DNA of 64,000 nt from Thermus parvatiensis (lineage in GTDB: Bacteria > Deinococcota > Deinococci > Deinococcales > Thermaceae): the NCBI RefSeq assembly GCF_001535545.1, contig NZ_CP014141.1:1240001-1304000 (forward strand), given 5' to 3'. Position numbers and translations under genes: made by a program. Shown one piece after another: positions 56,722 to 64,000 of the stretch (its first letter is position 1; each line of letters begins with the position of its first letter). The notes below the pieces were generated by a model that saw only the letters and a list, made by a program, of their open reading frames with translations, searched no databases and was not told the origin of the DNA.

Positions 56722-57288
56722 TCAGGGGCCTTCCGCCTCCAGGAGGACCGCCTCAAAGACGTGCCGGCCCACCTGCTGGGCCACGCGCACCAGGCGCCCT
56801 TCCTCCACCTGGACCAGGGAGAGGCCGGGGCGCAGGCGGTACTGCCGCCGCGCCTTCCCCTCCACTTCCACGTCGGGGAGGCGCTCCACGTAGACCCGGC
56901 CCCCGGGCATGGGGAAGCGGACCACCTCCCCGGGCTCGAGGGCGAGGCCCGGGAGGGCGAGAAAGAGGGAGAGGGGGTCGTGGTAGGGGGCGAGGTAGGG
57001 GTAGGCCAGGCTCTCCTTCCCCTGGCTCACCAGGACCACGCCCTCCTCCTCCAGGCGCTCCACGGTGAAGACGCGGACCTCCTTCCCCTCCACCCGCTCC
57101 TGGAAGCGGAGGGAGAAGCCCTCCGCGTCCAACTCCGTCTGCCAGCGCTGGCGCCCGGGGGGCAAGGGGGGGAGGAACTCGGCCTGGAGGCTGGCCCGCA
57201 CCCCCCTTTTGCGCCGCTCCACCTCGAGGCGGCCCTCCCCCACGGGCCGGCCGGCGTAGTGGTAGGCGTAGCGGTAGACCTCCTTCAT
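56722..57288 (-). CDS. Hypothetical protein, DUF3108-like
   Basis: The 188-aa protein looks beta-rich (YRYAYHYAGRPVGEGRLEVERR ... FSLRFQERVEGKEVRVFTVERLEEEGVVL). It has the pattern of DUF3108-like proteins that resemble lipoprotein-carrier folds. No signal peptide is present in this start. It lies directly after the kinase-like gene (adjacent stop and ATG), so the two probably work together. Confidence 0.65.
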   Translation of the reverse strand: MKEVYRYAYHYAGRPVGEGRLEVERRKRGVRASLQAEFLPPLPPGRQRWQTELDAEGFSLRFQERVEGKEVRVFTVERLEEEGVVLVSQGKESLAYPYLAPYHDPLSLFLALPGLALEPGEVVRFPMPGGRVYVERLPDVEVEGKARRQYRLRPGLSLVQVEEGRLVRVAQQVGRHVFEAVLLEAEGP

Positions 57289-58353
57289 CTAGCGCACCTT
57301 GATGGTGAGGGGCGGGCCCGGCACCTCCAGGAGGTAGTCCACGGGCTCCCGCCCCGGCACTTGGATGCGGAGCCGATACACCCCGGGGACGGGGAAGCGC
57401 ACCCGCCCCGGGGCCTCGAGGAGGAGGCTCCCGGGCTCAAGCCCCGCCCCCTCGGGGGCCTCCAGGACGTAGACCAGGGCCTTCTCCGTGGGGGGGTCGG
57501 TGCGGAACTCCATGGGGTAGTCCCGCGCCGCCCCTCCCTGGGGCCGGAAGAGGCCCATGTAGGCCCCGGCCGCCCCCAGGAGCAGAAGGAGGAAGAGGAC
57601 GAGGCCCACCGCCCGCCGCCCTCCCCTCGAGGGCCGGGGCTCCACCACGGGAAAGGGCGGGTCCTCGGGCTCCTCAATGCGGATGACCCGGGGGCGGCTC
57701 GGCGTGGGCTCCTCCCGCGGCGGCCCGGGCGAAGCGGGCGGGGAGGCCTCCGCCGCCTCCACCTCCACGGGAAGCCGCCTGGCCTCGGCCTCCTTCTCCT
57801 TGGCCGCCTCGGGAGCGGGGGCCTCCTCCGGTGGAGGCGCCCAGAGGGCCTCCAGCCCCACCTCCCCCCGGGCGAGGCGCGCGAGGACCTCCCGCAAGGG
57901 GAACTCCTCCCACCTGGGCCCGGCGAGGAGGCGGGCGAGCTCCAAGAGGGCGGGAGCGGCCTCCCCCGCAAGGGCCTCGAGCCCCGGCCCCACGAGCCAG
58001 ACGCTCCGCCCCTTCACCAGGACGAGCTCGGCCCGGGGGGCGTAGCGGATGCCCTGGGCCTCAAGCGCGGCGAGGCGCTTGGCGATCTCCCGCACCCAGT
58101 GGGCGAGGCGGTCGGGGTCTGCCACGCCCGCGTACTGGCTCAAGGGGACGGCCCCTAGGGGCCATTCCAGGACGAGGGCGTCCTCGAGGCGGTCCAGGAC
58201 CTTGAGGCTCCCCTCCGCCTCCACGGGCTCGCCCTTCGCCCCCACGAGGACCATCACCGGCATCCCGGTCCGGGTGTCCTGGCCCTCGTAAACGGTCAGG
58301 GAAGCGAGGCGGGCCAAGGCCCGCCTTAGCCAGTAGGACCCGAGAAGCTCCAT
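57289..58353 (-). CDS. Kinase-like (probably inactive) membrane protein with PEGA-like C-terminus
   Basis: The 354-aa protein starts with a protein-kinase-like N-lobe pattern (YWLRRALARLASLTVYEGQDTRTGMPVMVLVG) and a C-lobe-like helical part. It has no HRD, DFG or catalytic Lys that I can find. An Ala/Pro/Glu-rich linker (about 175-240) leads to one transmembrane helix (about 245-265). An extracytoplasmic beta domain ends LRIQVPGREPVDYLLEVPGPPLTIKV, a PEGA-like pattern. TATACT is 7 nt before ATG 58353 and TGGAGGG fills the gap. A signalling or scaffold role is inferred. Confidence 0.65.
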   Translation of the reverse strand: MELLGSYWLRRALARLASLTVYEGQDTRTGMPVMVLVGAKGEPVEAEGSLKVLDRLEDALVLEWPLGAVPLSQYAGVADPDRLAHWVREIAKRLAALEAQGIRYAPRAELVLVKGRSVWLVGPGLEALAGEAAPALLELARLLAGPRWEEFPLREVLARLARGEVGLEALWAPPPEEAPAPEAAKEKEAEARRLPVEVEAAEASPPASPGPPREEPTPSRPRVIRIEEPEDPPFPVVEPRPSRGGRRAVGLVLFLLLLLGAAGAYMGLFRPQGGAARDYPMEFRTDPPTEKALVYVLEAPEGAGLEPGSLLLEAPGRVRFPVPGVYRLRIQVPGREPVDYLLEVPGPPLTIKVR

Positions 58354-58387
58354 CCCTCCAAGTATACGCACCCCCCATGAGGGGATT

Positions 58388-58418
58388 TATAATCGGGGCG
58401 AGGCCGGGTCCCAGGACC
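58388..58418 (+). promoter_or_regulatory. udg operon promoter and leader hairpin
   Basis: A perfect -10 TATAAT lies at 58388-58393; no good -35 is visible. The short leader contains CGGGTCC CA GGACCCG (58404-58419), a compact hairpin, then AAAAGGAGGGGG before ATG 58434. Confidence 0.6.
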
Positions 58419-58433
58419 CGAAAAGGAGGGGGC

Positions 58434-58802
58434 ATGGAGTTCAAGGTGACGCTCACCACGGAAGAGATCGTTCGCGGGCTCAAGCACTACCGCCGCATCG
58501 CCAAGCAGGACGTGTTGCGGGCGCCGGAGACTCCCAACCCCGAGGTCTTCCGCCGCCACGCCGAGGCCCGGCGCGAGGTCTACGCCAAGCTGGCCGAGGT
58601 GGCGGAGCGCGAGGGCCCGGAGGCCGCCGTGGCCTACGCCCTGGAACTCTACCGCTCCTTGCCCTTCGTCACCGGGACGCCCGAGGACCAGTACCCCGAG
58701 ATCAAGGGCCAGGAAAACGCCCTGGAGAACTTCTTCCTGATGATCGGCCTGGACCCCAAGGTCCGCCGCGAGGCCCGCAAGGCCCGCAAGCCCCTGCAAT
58801 GA
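58434..58802 (+). CDS. Hypothetical protein co-expressed with uracil-DNA glycosylase
   Basis: The 122-aa highly charged, all-helical protein is not recognised. Visible parts are MEFKVTLTTEEIVRGLKHYRR, an EVFRRHAEARREVYAKLAEVAEREG helix and a basic tail KVRREARKARKPLQ. AAGGAGG precedes ATG 58434. The TGA overlaps the udg ATG, so the two are made together; a DNA-related helper role is possible but inferred only from position and charge. Confidence 0.75.
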   Translation: MEFKVTLTTEEIVRGLKHYRRIAKQDVLRAPETPNPEVFRRHAEARREVYAKLAEVAEREGPEAAVAYALELYRSLPFVTGTPEDQYPEIKGQENALENFFLMIGLDPKVRREARKARKPLQ

Positions 58803-59416
58803 CCCTGGAACTGCTTCAGGCCCAGGCGCAAAACTGCACCGCCTGCCGCCTCGCGGAGGGCCGGACCCGGGTGGTCTTCGGGGAGGGAAACCCGGACGCA
58901 AACCTCATGATCGTGGGGGAAGGCCCCGGGGAAGAAGAGGACAAGACGGGCCGCCCCTTCGTGGGCAAGGCGGGGCAGCTTCTAAACCGCATCCTGGAGG
59001 CGGCGGGGATTTCCAGGGAGGAGGTCTACATCACCAACATCGTCAAGTGCCGCCCCCCGCAAAACCGCGCCCCCCTTCCCGACGAGGCCAAGATCTGCAC
59101 GGACAAGTGGCTCCTCAAGCAGATTGAGCTCATCGCCCCTCAGATCATCGTCCCCTTGGGGGCGGTGGCCGCCGAGTTCTTCCTGGGGGAGAAGGTCTCC
59201 ATCACCAAGGTGCGGGGGAAGTGGTACGAGTGGCACGGGATCAAGGTCTTCCCCATGTTCCACCCCGCCTACCTCCTCAGGAACCCGAGCCGGGCCCCGG
59301 GAAGCCCCAAGCACCTCACCTGGCTGGACATTCAAGAGGTCAAGCGGGCCCTGGACGCCCTCCCCCCCAAGGAGCGGCGCCCGGTGAAGGCGGTGAGCCA
59401 GGAGCCCCTCTTTTAA
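58799..59416 (+). CDS. udg: Uracil-DNA glycosylase, family 4 (iron-sulfur)
   Basis: The 205-aa enzyme removes uracil from DNA arising from cytosine deamination, which is frequent at high temperature. [4Fe-4S] ligands are Cys13, Cys16, Cys84 and Cys100. Motif A is GEGPGEEED (40-48), and motif B is HPAYLLRNP. It matches the family-4 enzyme UDGa of T. thermophilus as I recall it. Coupled by ATGA overlap to the small upstream gene. Confidence 0.95.
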   Translation: MTLELLQAQAQNCTACRLAEGRTRVVFGEGNPDANLMIVGEGPGEEEDKTGRPFVGKAGQLLNRILEAAGISREEVYITNIVKCRPPQNRAPLPDEAKICTDKWLLKQIELIAPQIIVPLGAVAAEFFLGEKVSITKVRGKWYEWHGIKVFPMFHPAYLLRNPSRAPGSPKHLTWLDIQEVKRALDALPPKERRPVKAVSQEPLF

Positions 59417-59485
59417 GCGCCCTTCGCCCCCGTCCCCTGGGACGCTCTTACCGGGGGCGGGGTCCCGAGCCCAGGCAGGGCGCTT
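59415..59485 (+). terminator. Branched inverted-repeat structure after udg
   Basis: Outer arms AAGCGCCCT (59415-59423) and AGGGCGCTT (59477-59485) enclose CGCCCCCG (59425-59432) with CGGGGGCG (59452-59459) and GTCCC/GGGAC pairs. TTT follows. It probably ends the udg transcript; the multi-stem form is unusual for a simple terminator. Confidence 0.5.
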
Positions 59486-59524
59486 TCCCGGGGCTTCCGC
59501 CCCTGGGAGCGGTTTTGTAGGATG

Positions 59525-59622
59525 GCCTTGCCTCCGAGCCCGGAAAGACCCCCCGGGCCTTCCGGGCCGGGCCTTTGGGCCCCGGGGTGGCGGGGGCAAC
59601 CCCGCCGCCTGCCGCGGTCGCA
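59525..59622 (+). promoter_or_regulatory. Candidate Moco (molybdenum cofactor) riboswitch
   Basis: CCTCCGAGCC (59531-59540) and GGAAAGACC (59542-59550) resemble the conserved core of the Moco RNA motif, as I recall it. They are followed by stacked GC hairpins and a GGCGGGG-GCAA-CCCCGCC stem (59589-59606) with a GNRA tetraloop, also a motif feature. AAAGGAGGT (59622-59630) and modA follow, so context fits. A TAGGAT box at 59518-59523 may be the -10, but it lies very close to the motif. Confidence 0.6.
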
Positions 59623-59634
59623 AAGGAGGTGCGC

Positions 59635-60507
59635 ATGGGAAGACGCTTGGTGGCCCTTCTCCTCCTCTTCCTCCCCACCTTCGCCCAGAAAGCGGTGCGG
59701 GTGGTGGCGGCCTCGGACCTCCAGTACGCCCTCACCGAGGTCGCCCAGGCCTTTGAGCGGAAAACCCCTGGGGTGAAGGTGGAGCTCGTCTTCGGTTCCT
59801 CCGGAAAGCTCTACGCCCAGCTCATCCAGGGCCTCGAGGCCGACCTCTTCTTCTCCGCCGACAAGGCCTACCCCGAGCTTTTGGAGCGGAAAGGCCTCGC
59901 CGAACCCGGCACCCGGAAGCCCTACGCCGTCGGGCGGGTGGTCATCTGGGTGGACAAAAAGCTCGGCCTCAAGCCCGGCCCCGAGGCCCTGAAGGACCCG
60001 AGGGTGACCCAGCTCGCCCTCGCCAACCCCGTGCACGCCCCCTACGGCCGGGCCGCCGTCACCCTCCTGGAGCACCTGGGGCTTTTGCGGCGCAAGGACG
60101 TCCCCCTCCCCGGCCTGGCCAAGCCCTTCCCCCTCCTCTCCTGGGAGGAGATCCCCTGGGAAAGGCTCACCGGGGGGGTGGAGGCCTACTGGGACGCCAC
60201 GCCCTTGCGCCAAGGGAAGCCCCGCTTCGCCTTCGTCTACGGGGAGAACATCTCTCAGACGGCCCAGCTCGCCCTCGCCGCCACCCGGGTGGGCCTCCTC
60301 GCCCTCTCCCTGGCGGTCCACGAAAGCCTCTCCGGGGCGGGAGCGTACTGGCTCGCCCCCCTCGGGAGCCACCTCCCTCTGGAGCAGGACTACCTCGTCC
60401 TCAAGGGGCGCGGCCGCCCCGAGGTCCTGGCCTTTCACGCTTACGTGGGAAGCCCCGAGGCCCGGGCCGTCTTCCGGCGCTACGGCTTCCTCCTTCCCGG
60501 GGAGTGA
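59635..60507 (+). CDS. modA: Molybdate ABC transporter substrate-binding protein
   Basis: The 290-aa secreted receptor has a signal peptide (RRLVALLLLFLPTFAQ). The ModA fold shows VRVVAASDLQYALTEVAQAFE, VELVFGSSGKLYAQLIQGLEADLFFSAD and PYAVGRVVIWV; it binds molybdate or tungstate. AAAGGAGGT 5 nt upstream of ATG 59635 fixes the start. First gene of modABC. Confidence 0.92.
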   Translation: MGRRLVALLLLFLPTFAQKAVRVVAASDLQYALTEVAQAFERKTPGVKVELVFGSSGKLYAQLIQGLEADLFFSADKAYPELLERKGLAEPGTRKPYAVGRVVIWVDKKLGLKPGPEALKDPRVTQLALANPVHAPYGRAAVTLLEHLGLLRRKDVPLPGLAKPFPLLSWEEIPWERLTGGVEAYWDATPLRQGKPRFAFVYGENISQTAQLALAATRVGLLALSLAVHESLSGAGAYWLAPLGSHLPLEQDYLVLKGRGRPEVLAFHAYVGSPEARAVFRRYGFLLPGE

Positions 60508-61181
60508 TGGACCCCCTCTTCTGGGACGCCCTCTTCCTCTCCCTCCGGGTGGCCGCCTTGGCCTCGGGGATCCTCCTCCTTGCGGGCGCGCCCCTCGCCT
60601 GGCTCCTCGCCTTCCGCCGCTTTCCCGTGAAGGCGTTGCTGGAAGCGGTCTTCCTCCTTCCCCTTGTCCTGCCTCCTACTGTCCTGGGCTTCTACCTCCT
60701 CCTCTTCCTTGGGCCCGAGGGGCCGTGGGCGAGGCTCTTTGGGGCGTCCTGGGCCTTCCGCTTTGAGGGCCTGGTCCTCGCCAGCGTCCTCTTCAGCCTC
60801 CCCTTCGCCCTCACCGCCTACCGGGAGGCCTTCCTGGCCCTGGACCCGAACCTCCTGGAGGTGGCCCGCACCCTGGGGGTCCCCCGCCACCGGATCCTCG
60901 CCCGGGTGGTCCTCCCCCTGGTCTGGCCTGGCCTCCTCTCCGGCACCCTCCTCGCCTTCGCCCACACCCTGGGGGAGTTCGGGGTGGTCCTGATGGTGGG
61001 GGGCTCCATCCCGGGGAAGACCCAGATGGTGAGCATCTACCTCTACGACCTGGTCCAGGCGCTGCGCTTCGCCGAGGCGGTCCGGGCGAGCCTGGTCCTC
61101 CTCGGCCTAAGCCTCTTCCTCCTCGCCCTGGTGCGGGCCCTGGAAGGGAGGTGGCGCTCCTGGAGGTCCACTACCAGCTGA
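60507..61181 (+). CDS. modB: Molybdate ABC transporter permease
   Basis: The 224-aa permease has about five membrane helices. The EAA-like loop EVARTLGVPRHRILARVVLPLVWPG, near residues 117-140, would contact ModC. HTLGEFGVVLMVGGSIPG is a ModB hallmark. ATG 60507 overlaps the modA stop by one base; a GTG at 60504 is the alternative. Confidence 0.92.
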   Translation: MDPLFWDALFLSLRVAALASGILLLAGAPLAWLLAFRRFPVKALLEAVFLLPLVLPPTVLGFYLLLFLGPEGPWARLFGASWAFRFEGLVLASVLFSLPFALTAYREAFLALDPNLLEVARTLGVPRHRILARVVLPLVWPGLLSGTLLAFAHTLGEFGVVLMVGGSIPGKTQMVSIYLYDLVQALRFAEAVRASLVLLGLSLFLLALVRALEGRWRSWRSTTS

Positions 61182-62170
61182 ACCGGCCCGTTCGCCTCGA
61201 GGCCCGCTTCCAGGTGCGGGGCTTCACCGTGCTCCTAGGGCAAAGCGGGGCGGGCAAGACCAGCCTCCTCAAGGCCCTGGCGGGCCTCCTCCCCGCAGAG
61301 GGCACCCCCTTCGGCGGCCTTCCCCCGGAAAGGCGGCCCGTGGGCTATTTGCCCCAGGACCTCGCCCTCTTCCCCCACATGACCGCCTGGGAGAACGTGG
61401 CCTTTCCCCTAAAAGGCAGGGACCGGAAGGCGAGGGCCCTCGCCCTCCTCGGGCGGGTGGGCTTGCTGGAAGAGGCCCACAAGCGGCCGGGCGAGCTCTC
61501 CGGGGGCCAGAGGCAGCGGGTGGCCCTGGCCCGGGCGCTGGCGCGAAAGCCCGAACTCCTCCTCCTGGACGAGCCCACAAGCGCCCTGGACCCCCTGACC
61601 AAGCACCAGGTCCTGGCGGAACTCGCCGCCCTCATCCGCAAGGAGGGCCTGCCCACCCTGGCGGTGAGCCACGACCCGGAGCTTGCGGGCCTGGCCGACT
61701 GGCTGGTGGTCCTCGAGGGGGGCCGGATCCTCCAGGAAGGCCCCCCGGAGGAGGTCCTCGCCGCCCCGCGCACGGCGAGCGCGGCGCGGCTTCTGGGCTT
61801 TGAGAACCTCTTCCCCGCCCGGGTGGTGGAGGGCGGGGTGGAGGCGGAAGGCGTCCGCCTCCGCCTTCCCCTCCCCCCCTGGGCCCGGCCGGGAGGCCGG
61901 GTCTACGTGGGGGTGCGGGCGGCCGAGGTCATCGTGGTGCGGGAGGACCGCCCCCCACCCCCGGAAAACGTCCTGGAAGGCCTACTGGAAAGCCTCTACC
62001 CCCAGGGCCTGGCCTACCGGGGGCGCTTCCAGGGCCCCCTCGCCCTCACCCTCCTCCTCCCCCGGCACGTGCAGGCCAGGCTCCACCTCGCGCCCGGGAG
62101 GCGGATCAAGGTGGTCCTGAAGCCCCGCTACCTGCACCTGATGCCGGGCGAGGCAAAGGAGGGCCTCTAG
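61151..62170 (+). CDS. modC: Molybdate ABC transporter ATP-binding protein
   Basis: The 339-aa ATPase has Walker A GQSGAGKTS, signature LSGGQRQR, Walker B LLLLDEP and a switch His (VSHDPE). A C-terminal TOBE/MOP-like region (about 225-339) may sense the oxyanion. GTG 61151 lies inside modB (31-nt overlap). The last 189 nt overlap a convergent regulator-like frame. Confidence 0.93.
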   Translation: MALLEVHYQLNRPVRLEARFQVRGFTVLLGQSGAGKTSLLKALAGLLPAEGTPFGGLPPERRPVGYLPQDLALFPHMTAWENVAFPLKGRDRKARALALLGRVGLLEEAHKRPGELSGGQRQRVALARALARKPELLLLDEPTSALDPLTKHQVLAELAALIRKEGLPTLAVSHDPELAGLADWLVVLEGGRILQEGPPEEVLAAPRTASAARLLGFENLFPARVVEGGVEAEGVRLRLPLPPWARPGGRVYVGVRAAEVIVVREDRPPPPENVLEGLLESLYPQGLAYRGRFQGPLALTLLLPRHVQARLHLAPGRRIKVVLKPRYLHLMPGEAKEGL

Positions 62171-62578
62171 GCTCAGGCCGAACTTCCGTGCAAGCCCCTG
62201 GAGGGCGAAGCGGGCCTGCCAGGGGGCGAGGCCCAGGGCCCGGCCCAAGGCGGAAGGCCTAGGCTCCACCCCCCGACCGAGGGCCTCCAGGACCCCGGCC
62301 TCCCGCCCGGTGAGCCGCAGGCCGAGCCGGCCGCGAAGCCCCTCGGCCAGGGTCTTGGGGTCGTCCTTGCGGGTGAGGAAGGCCCGCCGCCTGGGGTCGT
62401 AGACCCGCAGGCCCCACGGGGTGGGCCAGAAGAAGACCTCCCCCCGCTCCAGGTGGGCGAGGTCGGCCAGAGCAAGCCCCTCCGCCTCGCGCCAGGACAC
62501 CGCCACGCCCGCCGCCCAAAGCGCCGGGGCGAGCCGGGCGTAAAGGGAAAGGTCGTCCGTCCACACCACCACGCGCAC
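61982..62578 (-). CDS. Response-regulator-like protein with HTH, convergent with modC
   Basis: A 198-aa frame begins at GTG 62578 behind a very strong AAAGGAGGT. The N-terminus resembles a degenerate receiver (RVVVWTDDLSLYARLAPALWAAGV). A LuxR-like HTH follows (LTGREAGVLEALGRG ... LGLAPWQARFALQGLARKFGLSLEAL). The conserved part ends near 62160, about where modC ends. The remaining 60 residues run antisense to modC and look non-genic, so the real end may be nearer 62170. Possible regulator of modABC; this is inferred from location. Confidence 0.6.
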   Translation of the reverse strand: MRVVVWTDDLSLYARLAPALWAAGVAVSWREAEGLALADLAHLERGEVFFWPTPWGLRVYDPRRRAFLTRKDDPKTLAEGLRGRLGLRLTGREAGVLEALGRGVEPRPSALGRALGLAPWQARFALQGLARKFGLSLEALLCLARHQVQVAGLQDHLDPPPGREVEPGLHVPGEEEGEGEGALEAPPVGQALGVEAFQ

Positions 62579-62624
62579 CGCGCACCTCCTTTCGTCCAAG
62601 GCCGAAAGTCCTCCGTCCTGGCCT

Positions 62625-62942
62625 TTAGGCGAGGAAGGGCGGGGCGCGCGGGGGGCCGGGAAGCGGGAAAGGCGGGGGAAAGCCCGCCCGGGCCTCCGGC
62701 CGGACCCTAAAGAAGGCCATGGGCCCCGGCGGGGCGGGCGGGTCCACGGGGGGGAGGCCCGGGGCGAGCTGGAGGCCGCAGAGGAGGCTGTGGTGCACCT
62801 CCTCTCCCGGGGCGCGGCAGTCCGCCTGGAGGGCGGGGTTCTGCCGCTCCATGAGGTAGAGCTGGAGGGCCACCCCGGTGGAGGCCACCAGGGTGAGGAG
62901 GACGTAAAGGGCGAGGAGCCCGAGCCTCTTCCACCCCGGCAC
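62625..62942 (-). CDS. Small membrane-anchored hypothetical protein
   Basis: The 105-aa protein has one N-terminal transmembrane helix ([24 protein letters not shown]). A short extracytoplasmic part with two Cys (ADCRAP, SLLCGL) and a proline-rich tail follow. GTG 62942 has TATCCT 6 nt upstream and no Shine-Dalgarno. It precedes the HTH gene by 46 nt on the same strand, so the two may form a sensor-regulator pair. Confidence 0.6.
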   Translation of the reverse strand: MPGWKRLGLLALYVLLTLVASTGVALQLYLMERQNPALQADCRAPGEEVHHSLLCGLQLAPGLPPVDPPAPPGPMAFFRVRPEARAGFPPPFPLPGPPRAPPFLA

Positions 62943-62948
62943 GGCCTC

Positions 62949-62978
62949 AGGATACCAGGGCCCCCTTTCCCGTAAAGT
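62949..62978. promoter_or_regulatory. Divergent -10 boxes for hisS and small membrane protein
   Basis: TATCCT on the minus strand (62954-62949) is 6 nt from GTG 62942. TAAAGT on the plus strand (62973-62978) is 8 nt from the hisS ATG 62987. No -35 is obvious for either. Confidence 0.4.
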
Positions 62979-62986
62979 GGAAGGGT

Positions 62987-64000
62987 ATGACCGCTCGGGC
63001 CGTGCGGGGCACCAAGGATCTTTTCGGCAAGGAGCTCAGGATGCACCAGCGCATCGTGGCCACCGCCCGCAAGGTCTTGGAGGCGGCGGGGGCCCTGGAG
63101 CTCGTCACCCCCATCTTTGAGGAAACCCAGGTCTTTGAGAAGGGCGTGGGGGCGGCCACGGACATCGTGCGCAAGGAGATGTTCACCTTCCAGGACCGGG
63201 GCGGGCGCTCCCTAACCTTGCGCCCCGAGGGCACGGCCGCCATGGTCCGGGCCTACCTGGAGCACGGGATGAAGGTCTGGCCCCAGCCCGTGAGGCTCTG
63301 GATGGCGGGGCCCATGTTCCGGGCCGAGCGCCCCCAAAAGGGGCGGTACCGCCAGTTCCACCAGGTGAACTACGAGGCCTTGGGCTCGGAAAACCCCATC
63401 CTGGACGCCGAGGCCGTGGTCCTCCTCTACGAGTGCCTGAAGGAGCTCGGCCTTAGGCGCCTCAAGGTCAAGCTCTCCTCCGTGGGGGACCCCGAGGACC
63501 GGGCGCGCTACAACGCCTACCTAAAGGAGGTCCTCTCCCCCCACAAGGAGGCCCTCTCCGAGGACTCCAAGGAGCGCTTGGAGCTCAACCCCATGCGCAT
63601 CCTGGACTCCAAAAGCGAGAAAGACCAGGCCCTCCTCAAGGAGCTCGGGGTGAGGCCCATGCTGGACTTCCTGGGGGAGGAGGCGAGGGCCCACCTCCAC
63701 AAGGTGGAGCGCCACCTGGAAAGGCTTTCCGTCCCCTACGAGCTGGAGCCCGCCTTGGTGCGGGGGCTGGACTACTACGTGCGCACCGCCTTTGAGGTGC
63801 ACCACGAGGAGATCGGAGCCCAGTCCGCCCTGGGAGGCGGGGGGCGGTACGACGGGCTTTCCGAGCTTCTGGGGGGCCCCGGGTGCCGGGAGTGGGGTTC
63901 GCCTTCGGGGTGGAGCGGGTGGCCCTGGCCCTCGAGGCCGAGGGCTTCGGCCTCCCCGAGGAGAAGGGCCCCGACCTCTACCTCATCCCCCTCACGGAGG
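62987..64000 (+). CDS. hisS: Histidyl-tRNA synthetase (5' part), one frameshift
   Basis: Class II synthetase attaching histidine to tRNA-His. Motif 1, motif 2 ([24 protein letters not shown] region), the histidine motifs [14 protein letters not shown] and GGGGRYDGL, and the start [15 protein letters not shown] correspond closely to T. thermophilus HisRS as I recall it (421 aa). About 338 residues are inside the window and the gene runs off the end. A missing G at 63871-63876 (or C at 63877-63880) breaks motif 3; one added base restores [17 protein letters not shown]. Since the gene is essential, a sequence error is likely. Confidence 0.95.
   Translation, partial: MTARAVRGTKDLFGKELRMHQRIVATARKVLEAAGALELVTPIFEETQVFEKGVGAATDIVRKEMFTFQDRGGRSLTLRPEGTAAMVRAYLEHGMKVWPQPVRLWMAGPMFRAERPQKGRYRQFHQVNYEALGSENPILDAEAVVLLYECLKELGLRRLKVKLSSVGDPEDRARYNAYLKEVLSPHKEALSEDSKERLELNPMRILDSKSEKDQALLKELGVRPMLDFLGEEARAHLHKVERHLERLSVPYELEPALVRGLDYYVRTAFEVHHEEIGAQSALGGGGRYDGLSELLGGPGCREWGSPSGWSGWPWPSRPRASASPRRRAPTSTSSPSRR

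Overview
The window reads as a chromosomal segment of a Thermus species, very probably Thermus thermophilus or a close relative. The DNA is very GC-rich, with strong G/C bias at third codon positions and tightly packed, often ATGA-overlapping genes. Several products match well-known Thermus proteins: an aqualysin I-type protease precursor, the family-4 iron-sulfur uracil-DNA glycosylase, Thermus-type histidyl-tRNA synthetase, and the Thermus pyrR-pyrB-x-pyrC cluster. I see no CRISPR array, insertion sequence, prophage or rRNA. This looks like core genome with accessory pieces (aqualysin-type protease, RND pump, hypothetical genes).

Layout. 1-5.5 kb: pyrimidine operon with a PyrR/leader-peptide attenuator, pyrR, pyrB, a small ORF plus a PIN-domain gene embedded between pyrB and pyrC, pyrC, a Uma2-like gene, and convergent pyrD. 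5.5-8.1 kb: NitT/TauT-type ABC importer. 8.1-11.5 kb: Lon and an HtrA-like protease. 11.6-17.5 kb: aqualysin-type protease, P1-family peptidase, class II aldolase fusion, Zn-ADH, SDR and SufE. 17.5-20.2 kb: SAM-I riboswitch controlling metY-metX. 20.2-31.6 kb: DUF72, two serine beta-lactamase-fold proteins, gamma-glutamyltransferase, a DtxR regulator, threonine aldolase, an SDR behind a PfmR-type operator, and the btuFCD-like importer behind a cobalamin riboswitch at 31.6-31.9 kb. 32-40.7 kb: lepA, an orphan histidine kinase, sdaAB, a large membrane protein, a DapA-family aldolase, an LEA-14-like lipoprotein, cdd and a CorC/CNNM protein. 40.8-48.7 kb: MarR-led RND efflux operon with two outer-membrane factors. 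48.7-54.6 kb: CMD protein, aconitase, tRNA-Leu, an LCP protein and a second subtilase. 54.7-58.4 kb: hisD with a signal-less binding-protein-like gene, plus a DUF3108-like/pseudokinase-like pair. 58.4-64 kb: udg operon, modABC behind a candidate Moco riboswitch, a small regulator pair, and the 5' part of hisS.

Regulation is unusually legible. One translational/transcriptional attenuator and three riboswitches or candidates (SAM, cobalamin, Moco) are visible. One operator matches the published PfmR consensus. Many genes carry a TAnnnT -10 box only 6-9 nt from the start codon, as expected for leaderless mRNAs.

A major caveat is sequence quality. About 25 places in 17 genes need exactly one extra base in a short homopolymer (almost all G or C) to restore a full-length family member. 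They include essential genes such as lepA and hisS, and every one is a deletion. This pattern fits systematic homopolymer undercalling much better than gene decay. I therefore annotate these as single genes spanning the break and give each break position.
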